From assembly GCF_000308435.1 (NCBI RefSeq), contig NZ_BAFR01000004.1:1-54713 (forward strand): 54,713 nt of DNA, in the 5' to 3' direction. The notes under the pieces are model-generated. The model was not told the origin of the DNA, did not search any database, and saw nothing but the letters and a program-made list of their open reading frames with translations. This DNA comes from Nocardia araoensis NBRC 100135. Lineage in GTDB: Bacteria; Actinomycetota; Actinomycetes; Mycobacteriales; Mycobacteriaceae. A program made the translations under genes and the position numbers. Shown here piece after piece: positions 35,875-44,966 of the stretch (position 1 is the first letter of the stretch; each line of letters opens with the position of its first letter).

Positions 35875-37005
35875 GTGACACAACCACCGTACGGACACGG
35901 ACCGGTCCCGCCCAGGGGGCGTCCGGTTCCTCCGCCGCCCGGCTACGGTGCGCCCAATGGACCACACCCCGGTTACGGTCCGCCACCCGGATACGGCCCG
36001 CCCCCCGGTTACGGCCCTCCGCCGGGGTATGCCCAGCCCAGTTACGGCCCGCCGCCGGGCTACGGCTCTCCGGTCCCTCCGCCGATGCCCTATGGCCCGC
36101 CCGGGCGGCCTCCTTACCCGCCGCAGCGCAAACGCGGTGGCGGCGGATGGGTGGTGCTGCTGGTCGTCGTCGTTTTCCTGGTCGCGGCCGGGCTGGTGCG
36201 CAACGCGATCGCGGTGGGACGCGGCGACAGCGACGCGTCCGGCCCCCGACCGAGTCTCACGTTCGACGCCCAGCCCGACGGCTCGACCGGACCGTCGGAA
36301 ACCGGCGCCAACCCGCTGCTGACCGACCCGAGCACGACCCTCGTTCCGGCGCGGTGCGATTACTCGCCGTGGGGCACCCAGGTGGACGCCGCCCGCAAGT
36401 TCTTCGAAAGCGCCGCGTCGTGCCTGGAGGCGGCGTGGAAACCCGTGTTGCGCGAGGCGAATCTGCCGTTCCAGCCGCCGTCGCTGAACGTGAGCGCGAC
36501 CACGGCGGGCATAACCACGCCGTGCACCGGCTCGACCAGCAATTTCGCCGCGTTCTACTGCCCGGCGAACAAAACGATCTACATGCCGATCAGCCAGCTG
36601 CAGACGGACTATTTCAAGGACAACTGGGTGGTCTACCTCTCGGTCTTCGCGCACGAGTACGGACACCACGTGCAGGCGATGTCCGGCATCCTGCGCAAGG
36701 CCAACAGCGAGCGGGCCGATGCCGGGCCGCGCACCGCCAAGGGGCTGGAATTGTCCCGCCGAGTCGAATTACAGGCCAACTGTTTCGACGGCATGTACCT
36801 CTCCTCGTCGTCGAAAGGCGGCTCGCTGACGGCTCCGCAGCTCACGGTGGCCCGCAAGGACGCCTATGGGCGCGGCGACCAATCCGGGGACATGCGCGAC
36901 CACGGGTCGGCCGAGAACGGCGGTCAGTGGTTCGAGACCGGCCTGGACAAAAATCGTGCCGCCCAGTGCAATACGTTCACCGCGTCGGCGAGCTCGGTGA
37001 GCTGA
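35875..37005 (+). CDS. Membrane-anchored neutral zinc metallopeptidase
   Basis: A 376-residue protein with a disordered Pro/Gly/Tyr N-terminus (repeats of GPPPGY to about residue 80), one membrane helix (about 91-108), then an external catalytic domain. HEYGHH near residue 260 is the HExxH zinc motif, and the third ligand is likely the Glu in RRVELQANCFDGMY. This belongs to the YpfJ-like neutral zinc metallopeptidases, whose substrates are unknown. The GTG at 35875 follows GAGGGGG. Four Cys in the external domain could form disulfides. Confidence 0.9.
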   Translation: MTQPPYGHGPVPPRGRPVPPPPGYGAPNGPHPGYGPPPGYGPPPGYGPPPGYAQPSYGPPPGYGSPVPPPMPYGPPGRPPYPPQRKRGGGGWVVLLVVVVFLVAAGLVRNAIAVGRGDSDASGPRPSLTFDAQPDGSTGPSETGANPLLTDPSTTLVPARCDYSPWGTQVDAARKFFESAASCLEAAWKPVLREANLPFQPPSLNVSATTAGITTPCTGSTSNFAAFYCPANKTIYMPISQLQTDYFKDNWVVYLSVFAHEYGHHVQAMSGILRKANSERADAGPRTAKGLELSRRVELQANCFDGMYLSSSSKGGSLTAPQLTVARKDAYGRGDQSGDMRDHGSAENGGQWFETGLDKNRAAQCNTFTASASSVS

Positions 37006-37137
37006 GGCGCCGAGCGGGCACCGCCCGCGCGGTGGTCATCCGGCTCGGCTCAGGCCGCAGCGCTCGGTGGACGGGAGCGAGCGATCCCCGGTGCGATCGT
37101 CGGCGTCGGTGAACCGCCGCGAGCCCGGCGCTCTGGG

Positions 37138-38454
37138 TCAGAGCTTCGGATCGTCATCGAGCGGGCGCTCGGGATGTGGACGCCCGAAAAGCCCCTCGCC
37201 GAGCCTGCGGGGCGCGTGCCCGTGCACTCCTTCGGCGTATGCCGTCTCGGCGTGCAGGGCGAAGTCGATCCCGGCGGTCTCGTCCTCCTTGCTGACCCGG
37301 AAGCCGACGAGCCGGTCGATGCCCTTGCCGAGTGCGAAGGAGACGCCGAACGCGTAGGCCGCGACGACCAGCACCGCCACCAGCTGCTTGCCGAGCTGGG
37401 CGAGTCCACCGCCGAAGAACAGGCCCTCGGCGCCGCCGGTCATCACCGCGGTGGCGAGCAAGCCGATCAGCACGGTGCCCACCACGCCGCCTGCGAAGTG
37501 CACGCCGACCACGTCGAGCGAATCGTCATAACCCGCCTTGAACTTCCAGCCCACCGCGAACGAGCACACCACGCCCGCGGCCAGCCCGACCAGCACCGCG
37601 CCGAGGGTGTTGACCGATCCGCACGAAGGGGTGATGGCGACCAAGCCCGCCACCACGCCGGAGGCGGCGCCGAAGGTGGTCGGCCTGCCGTCACGGATCT
37701 GCTCGACCGCCAGCCAGCCGAGCATGCCGAGACAGCCCGCCACCAGGGTGTTCAGGAAGACGGCCGCGGCGAGGCCGTTGGCGGCCAGCGCCGAACCGGC
37801 GTTGAAGCCGAACCAGCCGAACCACAGCAGGCCCGCGCCGAGCAGCACGAAGGGCAGATTGTGCGGACGCATCGCGTCGGTGCGGAACCCGATGCGCGGG
37901 CCGAGCACGAGCGCGAGGGCCAGGGCCGACGCGCCGGAGGCGATCTCCACCACCAGCCCGCCCGCGTAGTCCAGCGCGCCGAACCGCGCGAGCCAACCGT
38001 CCGGGCCCCACACCCAGTGGGCGATCGGCGCGTACACCGCGAGCGCCCACACCGGCACGAAGATCATCCACGCGGAGAATTTGGCGCGGTCGGCGATGGC
38101 GCCGCTGACCAGCGCGGCGGTCAGAACGGCGAAGGTGAGCTGGAAGGTGACGAACAGCAGCTCGGGCACCGAGCCGCGCACCGAACCGGGATCGATGCCC
38201 GCCATGCCCAGGTGATCGAGGCCGCCGATCAGGCCGCCGCCCGCGTCGGCGCCGAACGCCAGACTGTAGCCGAAAAGTAGCCAGGTCACGGTGACCAGCG
38301 GGATCGCGATGAAGTTCATCATCAACATGTTGAGTACGCCGGTCGAGCGCACCATCCCGCCGTAGAAGATGGCCAGGCCGGGTGTCATCAGTAGGACCAG
38401 GGCCGTGCTGATCAGCAGCCAAGCGGTGGCCGCGGGGTCGATGGTCGAGGTCAC
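37138..38454 (-). CDS. amtB: Ammonium transporter, first twin-His replaced by Glu
   Basis: A 438-residue Amt protein with eleven membrane helices. FYGGMVRSTGVLNMLMMNF, GAIADRAKFSAW with the conserved Asp122, and WFGWFGFNAGSA are diagnostic. The pore twin-His pair is changed: LDYAGGLVVEIASG has Glu170 where E. coli AmtB has His168, while the second His is kept in GVHFAGG (His319). A Glu at this place is known from yeast Mep1/Mep3-type proteins. No glnK or glnD is adjacent, unlike the usual amtB-glnK operon. The C-terminal tail is short. It lies 88 bases downstream of a TetR gene on the same strand. Confidence 0.92.
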   Translation of the reverse strand: MTSTIDPAATAWLLISTALVLLMTPGLAIFYGGMVRSTGVLNMLMMNFIAIPLVTVTWLLFGYSLAFGADAGGGLIGGLDHLGMAGIDPGSVRGSVPELLFVTFQLTFAVLTAALVSGAIADRAKFSAWMIFVPVWALAVYAPIAHWVWGPDGWLARFGALDYAGGLVVEIASGASALALALVLGPRIGFRTDAMRPHNLPFVLLGAGLLWFGWFGFNAGSALAANGLAAAVFLNTLVAGCLGMLGWLAVEQIRDGRPTTFGAASGVVAGLVAITPSCGSVNTLGAVLVGLAAGVVCSFAVGWKFKAGYDDSLDVVGVHFAGGVVGTVLIGLLATAVMTGGAEGLFFGGGLAQLGKQLVAVLVVAAYAFGVSFALGKGIDRLVGFRVSKEDETAGIDFALHAETAYAEGVHGHAPRRLGEGLFGRPHPERPLDDDPKL

Positions 38455-38542
38455 GGGGTATTCCTTCCGCGCAGGTGCGCTGCGAGGTTACCGAACGGTC
38501 GCTCACGGGCCGACAGCCGATCGGGAAAACGCGGTCCTCTGG

Positions 38543-39232
38543 TCAGGTGGAGGGCTGATCCTTCCGGACACCGCGCAGCCACGCGGCGACCGCGTCCGGT
38601 GTCGGCGGGTCGGTGCCGACCAGGTCGAGCACGGTGTAGCCGATGCATGCCGCGCCCATCACGCGTGAGGCGGTCGCTTCCGCATCGCCCCAGGGCAGGA
38701 AGGGTTTGGCGAGCAGGAGGGAGGCGATGCCGTGACCCACCGACCACAGTTCCAGCACGATCGGCAGCGGGTCGCGTGGCGCGATCGTCCCCTCGTCCAT
38801 GCACTTGCGCACGGTATTCGCGAAATGCTGGAAAGCCCCACTGGTGAGGACCTGGTCCACCGCGCCTCCGGTTTCGGTGGGCGCGGTCGCCAGCCGGTAC
38901 TGCTCGGGATGGTCGAGGGCGAAGCGGACGTAGGCCATGCCTTGGTCGTGCAGCTGGGTCAACGGGGAGGTCGCGGGGTCGGTGGCGGCCCGAAGCGCGT
39001 CGGCCAGGTCTTCGAAGACCTGGGCGACGACCGCATCGATGAGCTCGTCCTTGTCGGCGAAGTGCCGGTAGATCGACGGCGCGCTCACGCCGACCAGCCT
39101 GCTCACCGCCCGGATGGAGACGGCCTCGGCATGCCCGGTCCTGGTGAGCAGGTCGGCCGTGGCCCGCAGGATCTCCTCGCGCAGCTGGGCTCCGGAACCG
39201 CGCGGCGACCGCGGACGCCTGCCACCGATCAT
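38543..39232 (-). CDS. TetR-family regulator co-transcribed with MMPL exporter
   Basis: A 229-residue regulator. The HTH is clear in SIRAVSRLVGVSAPSIYRHF and ADKDELIDAVV. The C-terminal domain (LDHPEQYRLATAP and EGTIAPRDP) resembles the TetR_C_33 type (WHG domain), from memory. The ATG overlaps the MMPL stop as ATGA at 39229-39232, so translation is coupled. The probable operator lies upstream of the MMPL gene, so the regulator would repress its own operon. Confidence 0.92.
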   Translation of the reverse strand: MIGGRRPRSPRGSGAQLREEILRATADLLTRTGHAEAVSIRAVSRLVGVSAPSIYRHFADKDELIDAVVAQVFEDLADALRAATDPATSPLTQLHDQGMAYVRFALDHPEQYRLATAPTETGGAVDQVLTSGAFQHFANTVRKCMDEGTIAPRDPLPIVLELWSVGHGIASLLLAKPFLPWGDAEATASRVMGAACIGYTVLDLVGTDPPTPDAVAAWLRGVRKDQPST

Positions 39233-41475
39233 GCGCGTCCCGCGGTTTCCAGCGGGCGTGCGGCGGCGTCCTCCTCGCCCTCGGTCAGCCCGATCTTGGC
39301 GTGCAGGCGGGCCAGCGGCGCGGGCGCCCACCAGTTGGCCGGTCCGAGCAGACGCATGAGCGCGGGCGCGAGCAAGCCGCGGATGAGCGTGGCGTCGGCC
39401 AGCACGGTCAACGTGAGACCGAGGCCGAGCAGCTGCATGAACGACACCTTCGCGGTCACCAGGGCCCCGAGCACGATGGCCATCAGCACCGCGGCGGCGG
39501 TGAAGATCCGGCCCGTGCGGGCCAGCCCGATCGCGACCGCGCGAGTGTTGTCGTGCGTGGCGAGCCACTCCTCGCGCACCCGCGACAGCAGGAACACCTC
39601 GTAGTCCATGGACAGGCCGAAGGCCAGGCAGAACATCAGGATCGGCATGGTCGGCACCAGGTATCCGACCGCGGTGAAACCGAGCAGACCGGACAGGTGC
39701 CCTTCCTGGAACACCCACACCATCGCGCCGAAAGCGGCGGCCAGCGACAGCGTGTTCAGCACGAGCGCTTTGATCGGCAGCACGACGCTGCCGGTGAACA
39801 GGAACAACACGACGAACGTGGTCAGCGCGATCAGGGCGGCGGCGAGCGGGAGCCGCGCGGCCAGTGCCTGGAGCGAGTCGGCGTTGGCCGCCGCGGCGCC
39901 GCCGTAGAGCGCGTCGCCCGGAGCGGGGATCGTCCGGATCGCTTTCAGTTGCCGGTCACCCGCGGGGGAGAAGGGATCCAGTTTGGTCGCGACGCTCAGG
40001 TAGGTCCCGGTGTCGTTGATCATTCCGGGCGGAGGTGGCGCGACCCGTGCGCCGGTCACATAGACCCCGGCGGCGGAGAGGACCGCGGGCACGCCCTCCA
40101 CCTTGGACAGCTCCGCGGCGTATCCGCCGAGCGCCGCGCTGCCGCCGCGATAGCCGTCCAGCACGATGGTGGTGCTGGCGACCGGATCGGCCTGGGGGAA
40201 CTCGGTGCGCAGGGCATCGCCCACCTGGCGGCTGGCGGCGGAATCCGGCAGCACCCGGTCGTCGGGATAACCGAACTTGACCGAGAGGAACGGCGCTCCG
40301 AGCGCGAGCAGCAGGGCGATGATCGCGACCGCGACCGGTGCCGCGTGCCGCATCACCACGCCGGCCAGCCGGTACCAGCCGGTGTCCTCCGGCCGCTGTG
40401 GGCCGGGCGCGGGCGCGTCGCGACCGAACAGGCGACGCAACGGAGCCCGCAGGTCGAGGGAGTTCACCCGGTGGCCGAGCAGTACCAGCGCCGCGGGCAG
40501 GACCACGATCGACGCGAGCGCCGCCGCGGCGACCACCGCGACGCCCGCGTAGGCGAAGCTCTTCAGGAAGTAGAGGTCGAAAACGCTCAGCACGGCCATC
40601 GAGAGCGCGACGGTGAGCGCGGAGAACAGCACGGTGCGCCCCGCAGTCTGCACGGACCGGATGGTGGCCGCGGCCGGATCCAAGCCGTTGGCGAGTTCTT
40701 CCCGGAAACGGCTGACGATGAACAGGCTGGAGTCGATGGCCAGCGCGAGACCCATCGCCGTCGTCATGTTCAGCGCGTAGATCGAGACGTCGGTGAACAG
40801 CGTGAACATGCGCAGCAGCGCCAGGGTCGCCAGGATGGCGAACACCCCGATGGCCAACGGGAGGGACGCGGCGACCAGGCTGCCGAACACCAGGATCAGC
40901 ACGATCATCGACAGCGGCACCGCGACGCCCTCGGCCAGCGCGAGGTCGCGGGTGGTCTGCTCGGTGACGTCCTGATAGATCGCGGCGATGCCGCCTTGGC
41001 GGACCGTGATGCCGTTGGACACGCCCGCGAACTGCCGTTCCAGTTCGCTCGCGGTCTGCTGCACCTGGGTTTCGTCGCCGTCGATGAAGGCGACCACCAA
41101 GGCGCTCTTGCCGTCGGTGCTGCGCAACGCGTTCGCCAGCGGCTGCGGCGTGGTCCAGTAGGACTGAACGCCCTGCACATCCGTGCGGGATTTCAGCGCG
41201 TCGGCCAGCCCGGCGCCCGCCGCCTTGGTGGCCGGATCGTCCGCGCCCGCGTCCGAGCTGACCAGCAGCACGAAGTTGGGCGCGGCCCCGGCGAAGTTGT
41301 CCGAGATCAGTTGGGCGACGCGGGCGGACTCGGCGTCGTCGGAGGTGAAACCGCCGGATTTCAAGTGCGCGGGCGCGGTGGCGCCGAAGACTCCGCACAG
41401 CACGGCGATGGCGAGCGCCGCGGTCAGCACGGCACGCGGAGATCGGGTGATGAATCGGGCCATCCGGGTCAGCAT
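39229..41475 (-). CDS. MMPL/RND-family exporter, TetR-linked
   Basis: A 748-residue exporter with the two-repeat MMPL layout. Helix one is near residues 15-33, the first loop spans about 35-180, and the second block of helices begins near 530. ALAIDSSLFIVSRFREEL and FGLSMDYEVFLLSRVREEW are the paired signatures; the first repeat has Asp-Ser instead of the Asp-Tyr of repeat two. A perfect 16-bp inverted repeat lies 16 bases upstream of the ATG at 41475. It is the second MMPL gene in the window and only distantly similar to the one at 7372. Cargo is unknown; drugs or lipids are likely. Confidence 0.93.
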   Translation of the reverse strand: MLTRMARFITRSPRAVLTAALAIAVLCGVFGATAPAHLKSGGFTSDDAESARVAQLISDNFAGAAPNFVLLVSSDAGADDPATKAAGAGLADALKSRTDVQGVQSYWTTPQPLANALRSTDGKSALVVAFIDGDETQVQQTASELERQFAGVSNGITVRQGGIAAIYQDVTEQTTRDLALAEGVAVPLSMIVLILVFGSLVAASLPLAIGVFAILATLALLRMFTLFTDVSIYALNMTTAMGLALAIDSSLFIVSRFREELANGLDPAAATIRSVQTAGRTVLFSALTVALSMAVLSVFDLYFLKSFAYAGVAVVAAAALASIVVLPAALVLLGHRVNSLDLRAPLRRLFGRDAPAPGPQRPEDTGWYRLAGVVMRHAAPVAVAIIALLLALGAPFLSVKFGYPDDRVLPDSAASRQVGDALRTEFPQADPVASTTIVLDGYRGGSAALGGYAAELSKVEGVPAVLSAAGVYVTGARVAPPPPGMINDTGTYLSVATKLDPFSPAGDRQLKAIRTIPAPGDALYGGAAAANADSLQALAARLPLAAALIALTTFVVLFLFTGSVVLPIKALVLNTLSLAAAFGAMVWVFQEGHLSGLLGFTAVGYLVPTMPILMFCLAFGLSMDYEVFLLSRVREEWLATHDNTRAVAIGLARTGRIFTAAAVLMAIVLGALVTAKVSFMQLLGLGLTLTVLADATLIRGLLAPALMRLLGPANWWAPAPLARLHAKIGLTEGEEDAAARPLETAGRA

Positions 41476-41490
41476 CGCGGCTCCGCTCGC

Positions 41491-41525
41491 TAGGTTAACG
41501 GCGTTAGAGTAACGCCGTTAACCTA
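41491..41525. promoter_or_regulatory. Perfect 16-bp inverted repeat, TetR operator candidate
   Basis: TAGGTTAACGGCGTTA (41491-41506) and TAACGCCGTTAACCTA (41510-41525) form a perfect dyad with a GAG spacer, 16 bases before the MMPL start. It is by far the longest perfect dyad near a regulator gene in this window and fits binding by TetR dimers encoded in the same operon. Confidence 0.82.
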
Positions 41526-41554
41526 TGCTGTCGACTCGCACGATGCGCCCGGGA

Positions 41555-42373
41555 TCAGCCGCGGGACTTCCGGATGGCCCGCAGGCCCCTGCGGCCGGGC
41601 ACGGGAAGGTCGTCGCGCATCTCGACCCACTCCGCGGTGGTCAGCCACAGCTGCTGCGCACGGGCGTCGGCGGTGTTGTGGAAGATCCGGCGGCCACGGT
41701 CGTCGCGCAGTTCTTGCGCGACCACCGACCAGCGTGGCGGTCGGCCGTGTTCTGCCTCGTAGTCGGCGAGATAGGTCGCGATCGCGGTGCCGATGGTGTT
41801 CACCGGACGCAATGACACCCGGTTGCCGTACTGGGCCGCGTAGAAACGCCGCGCTGCGCACAGGGACCTGGGATTGGCGTTGGAGGCGATCCATCCCGCG
41901 CGCTGGGCTCGTTCGATGAGCCAGAGGTGTTTGACCGCGGACGGCGCGATATTGCCGACGCGGGTGCGGATCAGCGTCATGATCTGCTCGCTGCACAGCA
42001 CGTCACGGCGGGTGGGACCGTAGCCGTGCGCGGTCCAGTGCGCATCCGCCAGTTTGGCGAGCGCCCGGCCGAAGTCGTCGATGCTGCGCTGGGCGCGGCG
42101 GCCGAGACGTTCGATGCGCTCGGCCTCGCGGCGCATCTCGTTCTGCGCGGTCAGCGTCCGGATCGCGGCCATGGTGGGCACTTGACCGCGTTCGAGGAGT
42201 TCGAGTATGGCGGCGGCGGTGGCCGGATCGGCGGCCGCGGTAACCGGCAGCGAGTCGCGCTTGATGGCGAACTCCTGGGGGCTGATGGCGCGGCTCAGGA
42301 GGGCGACGGCGGAGCGGTCGCCTGCGAAATCGGTGCTGGAGAGCCAGGCGGCGGCGATGTCGTCACACGACAC
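41555..42373 (-). CDS. Hypothetical protein, unrecognised
   Basis: A 272-residue Arg-rich protein of mostly helical character. The N-terminal part has repeated short helices (ATAAAILELLERG and NEMRREAERIERLGRRAQ), and a C-terminal block has IGTAIATYLADYEAEHGRPP then WSVVAQELRDD, which could be a small winged-helix-like domain. No catalytic motif, signal or membrane helix is visible. The GTG at 42373 has GGAGG eight bases upstream. It is on the same strand as the MMPL-TetR operon, but the operator between them argues for separate control. I do not recognise the family. Confidence 0.72.
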   Translation of the reverse strand: MSCDDIAAAWLSSTDFAGDRSAVALLSRAISPQEFAIKRDSLPVTAAADPATAAAILELLERGQVPTMAAIRTLTAQNEMRREAERIERLGRRAQRSIDDFGRALAKLADAHWTAHGYGPTRRDVLCSEQIMTLIRTRVGNIAPSAVKHLWLIERAQRAGWIASNANPRSLCAARRFYAAQYGNRVSLRPVNTIGTAIATYLADYEAEHGRPPRWSVVAQELRDDRGRRIFHNTADARAQQLWLTTAEWVEMRDDLPVPGRRGLRAIRKSRG

Positions 42374-42824
42374 GTGGACGGTCCTCCGGTGGAAGTGGGG
42401 AATTGGCGCTGGTCACCCATGGGCCGAGCTTTGTTGGTTGTGCCCCGGTCGGGATGAGGGACCGGCCGGGGTCACCAACCTGATGAAGGTTTGGCTACCG
42501 AAGTTGCCGTCTGCCACGTTAGCCAGAGGATTGCGTCGCTGTCACCCATGGTGACGGTTTCGTTATTTCCAAAAAGTGGAGGTGAATCGGGGTCCGAGTC
42601 CATCTTTTCCGGGCGTGGCGGGGTGTCTCGGCGGGTGCGTCCGGTATTCCCACGTGCAGCATGGACGATAGCTCCAAGATTGCTATCATGCATATCCTGG
42701 GCGGTCCACGAAGAAGGCGCTGCGCATGTTGTGACTTGGATCACATCAATTGCGGCCTCTTGATCGCCGGCCGGGGCGGTAGGCGGGAATGTGCATTGTC
42801 GGTGGTCGCCGGTAACCTCTGGCC
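42374..42824. other. 451-base regulatory region between an unknown gene and dnaX
   Basis: Divergent promoter region with several dyads and no convincing gene. GTCACC-CAT-GGTGAC lies at 42541-42555. GATAGC (42667-42672) and GCTATC (42682-42687) form a second. A perfect CRP-type palindrome lies at 42730-42745. AT content is locally raised between 42550 and 42600. Confidence 0.6.
42730..42745. promoter_or_regulatory. Perfect CRP/FNR-type site TGTGA-N6-TCACA
   Basis: TGTGACTTGGATCACA matches the cAMP receptor protein consensus at all ten half-site positions. It lies 80 bases upstream of the dnaX start and about 357 bases upstream of the divergent unknown gene. Confidence 0.7.
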
Positions 42825-44966
42825 GTGGCTCTGTACCGGAAGTACCGACCGGCAACGTTCGCTGAGGTGGTGGGTCAGGAGCACGTCACCGACCCGCTGA
42901 GTACCGCGCTCGACACGGGGCGGATCAGTCATGCCTATCTGTTCTCCGGTCCGCGCGGCTGCGGCAAGACGTCCTCGGCGCGCATTCTCGCCCGGTCGCT
43001 GAACTGCGTGCAGGGGCCCACATCGACGCCGTGCGGCACCTGCCCGTCGTGCGTGGCGCTCGGGCCGGGCGGCCCGGGCAACCTGGACGTGATCGAACTC
43101 GACGCCGCGAGCCACGGCGGTGTCGACGACACCAGGGAATTACGGGATCGCGCCTTCTACGCACCGGCGGAGTCCAGGTACCGCGTATTCATCGTCGATG
43201 AGGCGCACATGGTGACCACCGCCGGATTCAACGCGCTGCTCAAGATCGTCGAGGAGCCGCCTGCTCACCTGATCTTCATCTTCGCCACCACCGAGCCGGA
43301 CAAGGTGCTGCCGACCATCCGTTCGCGCACGCATCACTATCCGTTCCGGCTGCTGCCGCCCGCCACCATGCGCGGACTGCTCGGACGGATCTGCGAGCAG
43401 GAGCACGTGCCGGTCGAAGAAGCGGTGTACCCCTTGGTGATTCGCGCGGGTGGCGGCTCGCCGCGCGACAGCCTGAGCGTGCTGGATCAGCTGCTGGCCG
43501 GCGCGGGCCCCGAGGGCGTGACGTATGCCCGCGCGGTCTCGCTGCTCGGTGTCACCGACGTGGCGCTGATCGATGACGCGGTCGAGGCACTGGCCGCCGA
43601 CGACGGCGCCGCGCTGTTCGGCACCGTCGACCGGGTGATGGAGGCGGGCCACGATCCGCGCCGTTTCGCCGTCGACCTGCTCGATCGCTTCCGCGACTTG
43701 ATCCTCCTGCGCGCGGTGCCCGACGCCACCGAACGCGGTCTGGTCACCGGCCCCGGCGACGTACTCGACCGGATGCGCGACCAGGCCGAGCGGTTGGGTC
43801 CGGCCACCTTGACCCGTTACGCCGAACTGCTGCACGAAGGTCTCGGGGAGATGCGCGGTGCGACGGCGCCGCGGCTGCTGCTCGAAGTCGTCTGCGCGCG
43901 TATGTTGCTGCCCTCGGTGTCCGACGCGGAATCCGCCACTCTGCAACGGTTGGAACGGCTCGAGCGTGGTCTTGCCGGTGGGTCCTTCGTCCCGGCCTCT
44001 GCCGCGTCGTCCGCGCCCGCGCCCGCGCCGTCCTCGGCGGCTGGTTCGCCGTCGGACCCGCCGCGTCGGCGGGGTGCCGAGGCGCTGGCCGCGATTCGTC
44101 GCGAGAACCGTGGTCGCTCGGAAGGCGCTGCTGGAACTGGTGGCGCCGGTCCCGAGGGGCCGGTGTCCGACGCGGGATCGTCCGCTGACGCCCAAATCGC
44201 TGATGGCTCAGCGCAGGCCGGTGACGGGCCAGGGCACGGTTCGTCCGGCGGTGCGGCAGGCTCCGGCGTTGCGGCGCCGGGTGGTGGACCCCCTGCCGGT
44301 GGCGGGGAATACGCAGGTGGCGCGCTGCCTGCCGGTGGTGGGCGGCAGTTCGCGAACTCTACTGCGGGGCCGGAAGGTGGCGCGGAGCCGTTTGCTCCCA
44401 TCACCGGACCGGACTCTGTTGCTCCGTCCGCCACTGGAGGGGCGTCCTCGGCGGGCGGGCCGAGCGCGACTTCTGGGCCGAGCGCTTCGATGACCGAGAC
44501 GGCCGCCGCGTCGGGGTCCATGCCAGGGAAGTCCGCGCAGGCTGACGACACCGCGCGCGGTGGGGAAGGCGCAGCAGGAAGCGTCCCCTCCGAAGCCCTT
44601 GCCGCGCAGGGCATCAACCAATCCGCAGCACGGCCTGGATCTGCGATGTCGGCGCAGGCGGCGGGACCTTCGGCATCGGGCGCGGAGGCGGGATCGCTCG
44701 CCGTCGGGCGTGATCGCCAAGCCGCCGACTCGGCTGCTGCGCGGAGTTCTGCTGCCGGAGCCGACCGCGGGGCCGTGGACCCGGCTGCGACGCCGAATTT
44801 CGCTGTCGGCCGTGATCGCGGGACTGCCGACTCGGTCGGCCCAGGTAGCTCTGCGGTCGGGCGGGACGCTCGGGATCGGGCCGACGCACCGGCGCCCCCG
44901 CCTCCGCGCCGGAGTCCGCCGCCGGTGCTGCTCCCGTCCCGAGCGGTAATCTGCTGCGCGAAGTAG
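42825..44966 (+). CDS. dnaX: DNA polymerase III gamma/tau, N-terminal frame
   Basis: Clamp-loader ATPase. The GTG at 42825 gives MALYRKYRPATFAEVVGQEH, Walker A GPRGCGKTSSA, four zinc Cys (C...CGTCPSC), Walker B VFIVDEAHM and the arginine-finger SRT sensor region. Clamp-loader domain III runs to about residue 375, then a very long Gly/Ala/Pro/Ser linker. This frame stops at 44966 with an unnatural tail (LLPSRAVICCAK). The tau C-terminal domain continues in another frame (44849-45703), one base back. The product of this frame alone would be gamma-like, 713 residues. Either a programmed -1 frameshift or a one-base deletion explains the break. Confidence 0.9.
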   Translation: MALYRKYRPATFAEVVGQEHVTDPLSTALDTGRISHAYLFSGPRGCGKTSSARILARSLNCVQGPTSTPCGTCPSCVALGPGGPGNLDVIELDAASHGGVDDTRELRDRAFYAPAESRYRVFIVDEAHMVTTAGFNALLKIVEEPPAHLIFIFATTEPDKVLPTIRSRTHHYPFRLLPPATMRGLLGRICEQEHVPVEEAVYPLVIRAGGGSPRDSLSVLDQLLAGAGPEGVTYARAVSLLGVTDVALIDDAVEALAADDGAALFGTVDRVMEAGHDPRRFAVDLLDRFRDLILLRAVPDATERGLVTGPGDVLDRMRDQAERLGPATLTRYAELLHEGLGEMRGATAPRLLLEVVCARMLLPSVSDAESATLQRLERLERGLAGGSFVPASAASSAPAPAPSSAAGSPSDPPRRRGAEALAAIRRENRGRSEGAAGTGGAGPEGPVSDAGSSADAQIADGSAQAGDGPGHGSSGGAAGSGVAAPGGGPPAGGGEYAGGALPAGGGRQFANSTAGPEGGAEPFAPITGPDSVAPSATGGASSAGGPSATSGPSASMTETAAASGSMPGKSAQADDTARGGEGAAGSVPSEALAAQGINQSAARPGSAMSAQAAGPSASGAEAGSLAVGRDRQAADSAAARSSAAGADRGAVDPAATPNFAVGRDRGTADSVGPGSSAVGRDARDRADAPAPPPPRRSPPPVLLPSRAVICCAK

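Noticed and set aside
39301..41493. 730-codon plus-strand open frame opposite the second MMPL gene
   Set aside because: Same antisense artefact; the minus strand carries the real transporter.
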